Assembly: GCA_966112985.1 (NCBI GenBank)
Contig: CBHWET010000179.1
Location: forward strand, 1-9,499
DNA from: CBHWET01 sp966112985
GTDB lineage: Bacteria; Verrucomicrobiota; Verrucomicrobiia; Limisphaerales; JACDHS01
Length of the DNA stretch: 9,499 nt
Direction: 5' to 3'
Shown: positions 5,621-9,499 of the stretch, piece by piece
Layout of the letters: each line of letters starts with the position of its first letter
How positions within the stretch are numbered: the first letter of the stretch is position 1
Position numbers and translations under genes: made by a program
The notes under the pieces: model-generated
The model's database searches: none
What the model was told of the DNA's origin: nothing
Seen by the model: the letters and a program-made list of their open reading frames with translations, nothing else

Positions 5621-6937
5621 TTACGATTCTGGGCAAGATGTCATTTCGCACACCTTCAACCGTTCGGTAAGAAACCATTGTTCGGACCGCAGATCAGTCA
5701 ATCGAAGCGCCTCCCGGTAATGGTCAGCCGCGGCAGAAAAGTTTTTCAGCTGGACTTCAAATTCGGCTAGCACCGCGTAGAGCAAATAGTAATCGTCCAG
5801 GGATCGGCGGTTTCGAATGGCATTGACCGCTTCCATACCCGCTGCCGGTCCATCCACATGAGCAACGGCCACCGCCCGATTGAGAGCAATCACCGGAGAA
5901 TCATCGACGGTCATCAAACGATCGTAGAGCGCAAGGATTTGCCTCCAATCGGTCGATTCATAATCCGGCGCGGCGCAATGACACGCAGCAATGCCCGCTT
6001 GCAGATGGAATGCACTGAGTTCTTCTCCTGCAGCGGATTGCGCCAGGTGAAACATGCCGCGTGCAATCATCGACTTGTCCCACGCGGAACGGTCCTGTTC
6101 CTGCAATCGAAGCAGATTCCCGTGCGAATCGGTCCGGGCAGAAAACCGTGCCGCATTAAAAAGCATTAGCGCCAACAAAGCATGAATCCGCGGCTGATTC
6201 CCAATCGGTTGGCCACAAAGAATCGTTGCGAGCCCAATCGCTTCTTCGCACAACTCTTTTCGGATCAGCGTCTCCCCGCTCGACGCCTTGTATCCTTCGT
6301 TGAACAGGAGATAAATCGTCTGTAAAACGCCTTCGAGACGGGGCGCCAGTTCGTCACCGGACGGAATGGCAAAAGGAATTTTCGCTTCCTGAATGCACTG
6401 GCGCGCACGAGTGAGCCGCTTCGCCACGGCCGCTTCGGTTGTCAGAAACGCTTTCGCAATTTCGGCAGGGCTGAATCCGCAAAGGGTTTTTAAGGCCAGC
6501 GCTGTCTGCGATTCCTGCGAAATGTGCGGATGACAACACGCAAACATCAGGCGCAGCCGATCATCCTTGAGTTCGTTATCGAACGACGCCGCTTCATCGG
6601 GTCGTCCGTCACTCGACCATTGTTCTACGAAGGAAATGATCTGTGGCTGTTTGTCGTGAAACGATTTTTCGCGACGGATGACGTCCAACGCCAGATTCTT
6701 TGCCGTTTGTGTCAGCCACGCGGCCGGGTTCTTGGGAATGCCGTAGTACGGCCACGTCTGCAGCGCCTTCACCATTGCTTCCTGCACCACATCTTCCGCC
6801 AGCTGGAGGCGTTCAATCCCGAAGATGCCGGTGAGAACGGATACCAACTTTCCGGACTCGTGCCGGAAAAGGTGATCCGCCAGCTCGGAAATATCTCCGG
6901 CTGGCGGCAAAGCATCGGCTTGGCCCGTTTCGCTCAC
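5621..6937 (-). CDS. ECF42-type RNA polymerase sigma factor with TPR-like C-terminal extension
   Basis: A 438-residue sigma-70 family factor, about twice the length of a classical ECF sigma. Region 2 lies at about 17-90 (LAEDVVQEAMVKAL, then PAAWLTQTAKNLALDVIRRE, the promoter -10 contact area). The diagnostic block DDRLRLMFACCHPHIS lies at 125-140, and region 4 helix-turn-helix at about 142-182 (CGFSPAEIAKAFLTTEAAVAKR). A long helical C-terminal domain runs 190-438 with LNRAVAVAHVDGPAAG (352-367), typical of ECF42. In this group the C-terminal domain, not a separate anti-sigma factor, is thought to control activity, and no anti-sigma gene is seen here. The neighbouring DGPF gene is the usual ECF42 partner. 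The start is GTG at 6937 with GGAAAG 6-11 bases upstream as ribosome site. Confidence 0.93.
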   Translation of the reverse strand: MSETGQADALPPAGDISELADHLFRHESGKLVSVLTGIFGIERLQLAEDVVQEAMVKALQTWPYYGIPKNPAAWLTQTAKNLALDVIRREKSFHDKQPQIISFVEQWSSDGRPDEAASFDNELKDDRLRLMFACCHPHISQESQTALALKTLCGFSPAEIAKAFLTTEAAVAKRLTRARQCIQEAKIPFAIPSGDELAPRLEGVLQTIYLLFNEGYKASSGETLIRKELCEEAIGLATILCGQPIGNQPRIHALLALMLFNAARFSARTDSHGNLLRLQEQDRSAWDKSMIARGMFHLAQSAAGEELSAFHLQAGIAACHCAAPDYESTDWRQILALYDRLMTVDDSPVIALNRAVAVAHVDGPAAGMEAVNAIRNRRSLDDYYLLYAVLAEFEVQLKNFSAAADHYREALRLTDLRSEQWFLTERLKVCEMTSCPES

Positions 6938-6989
6938 GTTTGCTTTCCGGCGTTTTGAGTCGGATAAAAATTATTTAAATGAAGGGGGA

Positions 6990-7142
6990 ACCTCACCCCG
7001 GCCCTCTCCTTCCCAGGAGAGGGAGAATTGAAGTCCGTTGTATTGGCAATCGGACCCGCTGGATTTGCGACACGATTTTGATTAACGGAGGGATGAACAA
7101 TTGCTGTCCCCTCTCCTGGGAAGGAGAGGGTTAGGGTGAGGT
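6990..7142. repeat. REPIN/MITE-like paired palindromic element between DGPF and sigma genes
   Basis: Two 34-base arms, 6990-7023 and 7109-7142, are inverted copies that differ at 3 positions. Each arm is itself a hairpin: CCCTCTCCT/AGGAGAGGG, a 9-bp stem with a 4-base loop (stems 7002-7010 with 7015-7023, and 7109-7117 with 7122-7130). Both ends read CCTCACCC outward. The 85-base centre has no gene. This inverted pair of hairpins around a short core is the layout of REPIN or MITE elements mobilised in trans. It starts 32 bases past the DGPF stop and ends 52 bases before the sigma start, so on a shared transcript it would form strong hairpins. Confidence 0.85.
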
Positions 7143-7174
7143 CATCCCGCTGAAATCGTCGCGGAGCGCTCACG

Positions 7175-7600
7175 TTACGCGGCAGCGCCGGCGAGTTGTC
7201 CGTTGCGCGCGGAAATTTCCAACGAACGCTGACGGACCATGCACATCTCGGCAACAGGACGTACTTCGACCACTGCGCCATACTGAAGTCCAGGACATTG
7301 CCGCGCAATTTCCGTCGCTTCGTCAAGGCTTGTAACACGCAGATAAAAGTAGCCGCCAATGGCTTCTTTCGATTCGGCAAACGGTCCGTCTGCCACGATG
7401 CGGCCTTGTTTACCAGCAACAATGCGGCCTTCGTTCTGCAACGGATGGCCGGAGATCGCCTTGCCCTCTTGGGTCAGGCGTTGGAACCACGCGGCCCAAT
7501 CGGCGACGACTTTTTGCAGCTGCTCAGGAGAAAGGTCCTTGTCCCAGTTATTGCCCCGGAACAACAGCATGTAATCAGATTTCGATGTCGGTGTGCTCAT
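7175..7600 (-). CDS. YCII/DGPF-domain protein (ECF42 partner)
   Basis: A 141-residue small soluble protein of the DGPF (YCII-related, dimeric ferredoxin-like fold) family. It begins YMLLFRGNNWDKDLSPEQLQ, carries the name-giving DGPFAESKEAIGGYF at 71-85, and reaches the usual family end EVRP at 112-115. A 26-residue polar tail (AEMCMVRQRS onward) then extends past the usual end. No enzymatic activity is established for the family; DGPF genes are recurrent neighbours and targets of ECF42 sigma factors. It is separated from the sigma gene by a palindromic repeat and from the upstream SRPBCC gene by 73 bases that contain a candidate ECF promoter. ATG start at 7600; no strong ribosome site is visible (AAATTCAAGT precedes it). 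Confidence 0.92.
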   Translation of the reverse strand: MSTPTSKSDYMLLFRGNNWDKDLSPEQLQKVVADWAAWFQRLTQEGKAISGHPLQNEGRIVAGKQGRIVADGPFAESKEAIGGYFYLRVTSLDEATEIARQCPGLQYGAVVEVRPVAEMCMVRQRSLEISARNGQLAGAAA

Positions 7601-7633
7601 ACTTGAATTTGATAAATGTTAACTTTCAATACT

Positions 7634-7662
7634 ACGACGAACGAATCGCTCTTCTCAGGACA
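7634..7662 (-). promoter_or_regulatory. Candidate ECF-type promoter of the DGPF gene
   Basis: On the minus strand, TGTCCT (7662-7657), a 17-base spacer, then CGTCGT (7639-7634), about 33 bases before the ATG. The same pattern, GTCCT, 12 bases, CGTTCGTYGT, recurs before the SRPBCC gene. Reported ECF42 promoters carry TGTCGA at -35 and CG(A/T)C at -10, which this resembles without matching fully at -35. Two aligned copies beside a sigma gene raise confidence; transcription start is not shown. Confidence 0.55.
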
Positions 7663-7673
7663 TTGTCTCGATT

Positions 7674-8213
7674 TTATTTCGAGGCAGTTGTTTCGACGAT
7701 AGATTTCATCTGAGCAAGCCCCTGCTCGAATTGACCGCCGACCATTTTATCACAATCCATAAACAGACTCATCGCCTTGCCGATGAAATTGTTCTTCCCT
7801 TCCATAGTCCAAGTCACGGCCGTTTGATTGCCTTCCGGTTTAAACGTGAAGATGGTCGTGCAGGTCGATTCAAAAGGCCGCAGGAAATCCAGTTTGAACC
7901 GGACCATTTCGCTCGGCTGGCTTTCGCTGATTGTGATTTTCCCCGCGCCAACTTGATTGTTGCCGTCCCACTTGTAAACCGCACCATTGCCCGCGGCTGG
8001 CCCTTCATAACTCTGCTTCATCGACGGATCCATTTTTGCCCACGGCGACCAGGCTTCCCATTTTTTCAATTCGTTAACCTGCGCGAATACTGTCGGCGCT
8101 GAGGCGTTCATCGTGGCGCTTCGTTGCACGCGAAACTCCGATGGGCGCGTTGCGACAACGACCAAAAACACGACCAGCAAGACGGCAAGACCAATAAGGA
8201 TTTTTTTAAGCAT
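7674..8213 (-). CDS. Membrane-anchored SRPBCC (START-like) family protein
   Basis: A 179-residue protein with an N-terminal membrane anchor (residues 4-21, LKKILIGLAVLLVVFLVVV, start MLKK) and a SRPBCC/polyketide-cyclase-like ligand-binding fold over about 25-175. Family marks are the opening strand with RSATMNASAPTVFAQVNELKKWEAWSPWAKMDP and, later, ESQPSEMVRFKLDF, TTIFTFKP, TAVTWTMEG and a C-terminal helix (GGQFEQGLAQMKSIVE). It probably sits on the outer face of the inner membrane and binds a hydrophobic ligand; no catalytic residues can be assigned. SRPBCC genes commonly accompany DGPF and ECF42 genes, and a matching candidate promoter precedes both this gene and the DGPF gene. ATG at 8213. 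Confidence 0.88.
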   Translation of the reverse strand: MLKKILIGLAVLLVVFLVVVATRPSEFRVQRSATMNASAPTVFAQVNELKKWEAWSPWAKMDPSMKQSYEGPAAGNGAVYKWDGNNQVGAGKITISESQPSEMVRFKLDFLRPFESTCTTIFTFKPEGNQTAVTWTMEGKNNFIGKAMSLFMDCDKMVGGQFEQGLAQMKSIVETTASK

Positions 8214-8235
8214 AGTTTTATCTTTCTATAAAAAG

Positions 8236-8264
8236 ACAACGAACGGCAACTGGAGTTTAGGACG
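8236..8264 (-). promoter_or_regulatory. Candidate ECF-type promoter of the SRPBCC gene
   Basis: On the minus strand, CGTCCT (8264-8259), a 17-base spacer, then CGTTGT (8241-8236), 22 bases before the ATG at 8213. It aligns without gaps to the candidate promoter of the DGPF gene: GTCCT in the same place, and 9 of 10 bases identical in CGTTCGTYGT. The first lies 30 bases past the upstream epimerase stop, so the SRPBCC gene can be transcribed separately from the sugar genes. Function is inferred from the match. Confidence 0.5.
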
Positions 8265-8293
8265 TCGAAGTTGATGTTTTTGGGACGCTTAAC

Positions 8294-9265
8294 CTACTCA
8301 ACCGAACGCGAATTCCTGCGATACCAATCGCACGTCCGCGCCAGACCTTGTTCCAAGCTATAACGATTCTCCCAACCAAGAACCGACCGCTCAAGTTCAG
8401 GGGTATAGAACGTATCAATGCGTTCCTCCGTCGTTTCGTTGAGGACGCGCGGCTTCAGGTCGGGTTTTCCGCAAGCCTTCGCAATCTGTTCAACCATCGT
8501 CAGCACACTCGTGCCTTTCCCCGTCGCGATGCGAAACAGCTGACCTGCGACATCCGGCCGATGAATACGTTCGCCAATGGCAACGTACGCTTCGACCGCA
8601 TCTTCCACGTAGATGTAATCGCGTTGAAGTTTGCCGTTGCTGCGAATAACGGGCGTCTCGCCCTTGAGCACTGAACGAATCGTCCCCGGCACAAGACGCG
8701 CCCAGTTGAAATCGCCACCGCCATAAACATTATCCGAACGAAGCAGCGTGACGCCGACCCCAAACGTATCGTTGTAAGCTCGCGCCACCATTTCCGCGGC
8801 CGCTTTCGAAGTCATGTAAGGGTGATGCTTCCGCCGCGAAGTCGGCTGGAAACAATCTTCGACTTCTTTGCTCGAAGAAACTATTGCGCGCGCTTTGGTT
8901 GGTGAAGTGCGGCAGGCATCGAGAACCGTGTAAACGCCGCGAATGTTCGCCTCGAAGACGTCGTACGGAGAAATGTTCGCGCCAATATTAATATTGGTCG
9001 CCGCAAGATGGTAAACCGTGTCGATGCCTTCATCGGCAATCAACCGGGACATGCGATCGCGACCCGTGATATCGCCTTCAGCAATGCGAACGCCGCGAGG
9101 GGAAAAATGCGCGTCGACGGATGAATCGCGTTTGCGCACCAACGCCACGACGTGTGCGCCTTTGGAAGAAAGAACGGGCGCCAGCCAGCGCCCTATAAAA
9201 CCATTCGCACCAGTCACCAGCACGCGACGGGTTTTCCAGTCGGGCACCTGGAGCTGATTGTCCAC
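8294..9265 (-). CDS. NAD-dependent sugar epimerase/dehydratase (extended SDR)
   Basis: A 323-residue cytosolic nucleotide-sugar enzyme. The Rossmann nucleotide site is VLVTGANGFIGRWL (GxxGxxG at 19-25). D75/D82 region and VYHLAAT (84-90) follow, the active-site Ser lies in VSSSKE (129-134), and the catalytic pair Y150/K154 in HPYMTSKAAAE. The substrate side has RSDNVYGGGDFNWARLVPG (176-194) and GKLQRDYIYVEDAVEAY, closest in style to CDP-glucose/GDP-mannose 4,6-dehydratases. The exact sugar cannot be read from sequence. The start is GTG at 9265, only 3 bases after the stop of the upstream C-methyltransferase, so the two are surely co-transcribed. Length is normal and all catalytic residues are present. 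It likely serves deoxysugar or surface-polysaccharide synthesis. Confidence 0.92.
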   Translation of the reverse strand: MDNQLQVPDWKTRRVLVTGANGFIGRWLAPVLSSKGAHVVALVRKRDSSVDAHFSPRGVRIAEGDITGRDRMSRLIADEGIDTVYHLAATNINIGANISPYDVFEANIRGVYTVLDACRTSPTKARAIVSSSKEVEDCFQPTSRRKHHPYMTSKAAAEMVARAYNDTFGVGVTLLRSDNVYGGGDFNWARLVPGTIRSVLKGETPVIRSNGKLQRDYIYVEDAVEAYVAIGERIHRPDVAGQLFRIATGKGTSVLTMVEQIAKACGKPDLKPRVLNETTEERIDTFYTPELERSVLGWENRYSLEQGLARTCDWYRRNSRSVE

Positions 9266-9268
9266 AAA

Positions 9269-9499
9269 TTACAAGGTATATGCGAGGTCTTCGAACGGAC
9301 GTTCGAGGTAGCGTTCGTAATTCGACGCGTCCACGATATGCAGGCGCGGCAAATCAAATACGAACTTCGTACCTTTCTTGATCATTTCGATCTCGTCGCG
9401 AATGACTTCTTTGCGGAAATGCCAGATCAAGACGAAGCAATATTCCGGATTCAACTTGCGGAGTTTATCGTGCGAAATAATTGGGATGCGGGCGCCGGG
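9269..9499 (-). CDS. C-terminal end of a SAM-dependent sugar C-methyltransferase (partial)
   Basis: Only the last 76 codons lie in the window; the gene continues past base 9499. The fragment PGARIPIISHDKLRKLNPEY then CFVLIWHFRKEVIRDE, IKKGTKFVFDLPRLHIVD matches the C-terminal domain seen in NDP-hexose C-methyltransferases, where 'IPI..pe.l....PDyvl.l.W.f..Ei' and a final 'G.kfi.plP' are conserved. The SAM-binding part would lie to the right. Its stop (TAA, 9271-9269) is 3 bases from the epimerase GTG start, which supports a deoxysugar biosynthesis pair. Assignment is by remembered pattern, so moderate confidence. Confidence 0.75.
   Translation of the reverse strand, partial: PGARIPIISHDKLRKLNPEYCFVLIWHFRKEVIRDEIEMIKKGTKFVFDLPRLHIVDASNYERYLERPFEDLAYTL

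Noticed and set aside
6524..6958. Plus-strand 144-codon open frame
   Set aside because: It is antisense to the sigma factor's conserved regions 2 and 4, which are unmistakable on the minus strand.

Overview
The window looks like an ordinary chromosomal stretch of an environmental Gram-negative bacterium. An outer-membrane FadL-type porin shows the Gram-negative envelope. Shine-Dalgarno sequences are weak or absent, several starts are GTG or TTG, and an ECF42/DGPF stress module and a palindromic 'CCTCACCC..CCCTCTCC' intergenic repeat are present. Together these suggest Verrucomicrobiota or a neighbouring phylum. This placement is inference only; no rRNA or marker gene is present.

Layout. (1) Positions 1-2378, minus strand: a two-gene unit of a PilZ-like/SAM methyltransferase resembling the PhcB '3-hydroxypalmitate methyl ester synthesis' family, followed through a 4-base TTGA overlap by a six-TM histidine kinase that runs off the left edge. 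(2) Positions 2379-3817, plus strand: a divergent FadL/OmpP1 outer-membrane transporter behind an intergenic region with two dyads. (3) Positions 3838-4794: a convergent hairpin, then on the minus strand a MerR regulator fused to a cupin, with a MerR-type operator inside its own promoter. (4) Positions 4795-5620: a gene-free stretch holding a degenerate 41-bp repeat with phased A/T tracts. (5) Positions 5621-8264, minus strand: an ECF42 sigma factor, a palindromic repeat pair, a DGPF/YCII protein and a membrane-anchored SRPBCC protein. The last two genes have matching candidate ECF promoters. (6) Positions 8294-9499, minus strand: an NAD-dependent sugar epimerase/dehydratase directly downstream of the C-terminal end of a C-methyltransferase, as in deoxysugar or surface-polysaccharide clusters.

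How the parts may work together. The most interesting hypothesis is a cell-cell signalling module: a PhcB-like methyltransferase making a fatty-acid-derived methyl ester, a translationally coupled multi-TM kinase of the PhcS/CqsS/LqsS architecture sensing it, and a divergent FadL channel that could carry the hydrophobic molecule through the outer membrane. The second is an ECF42 regulon readable from sequence: a sigma factor next to two target genes that share a promoter motif (GTCCT, 12 bases, CGTTCGTYGT). The third is the 41-bp array, whose exact spacing is kept although its copies have diverged.
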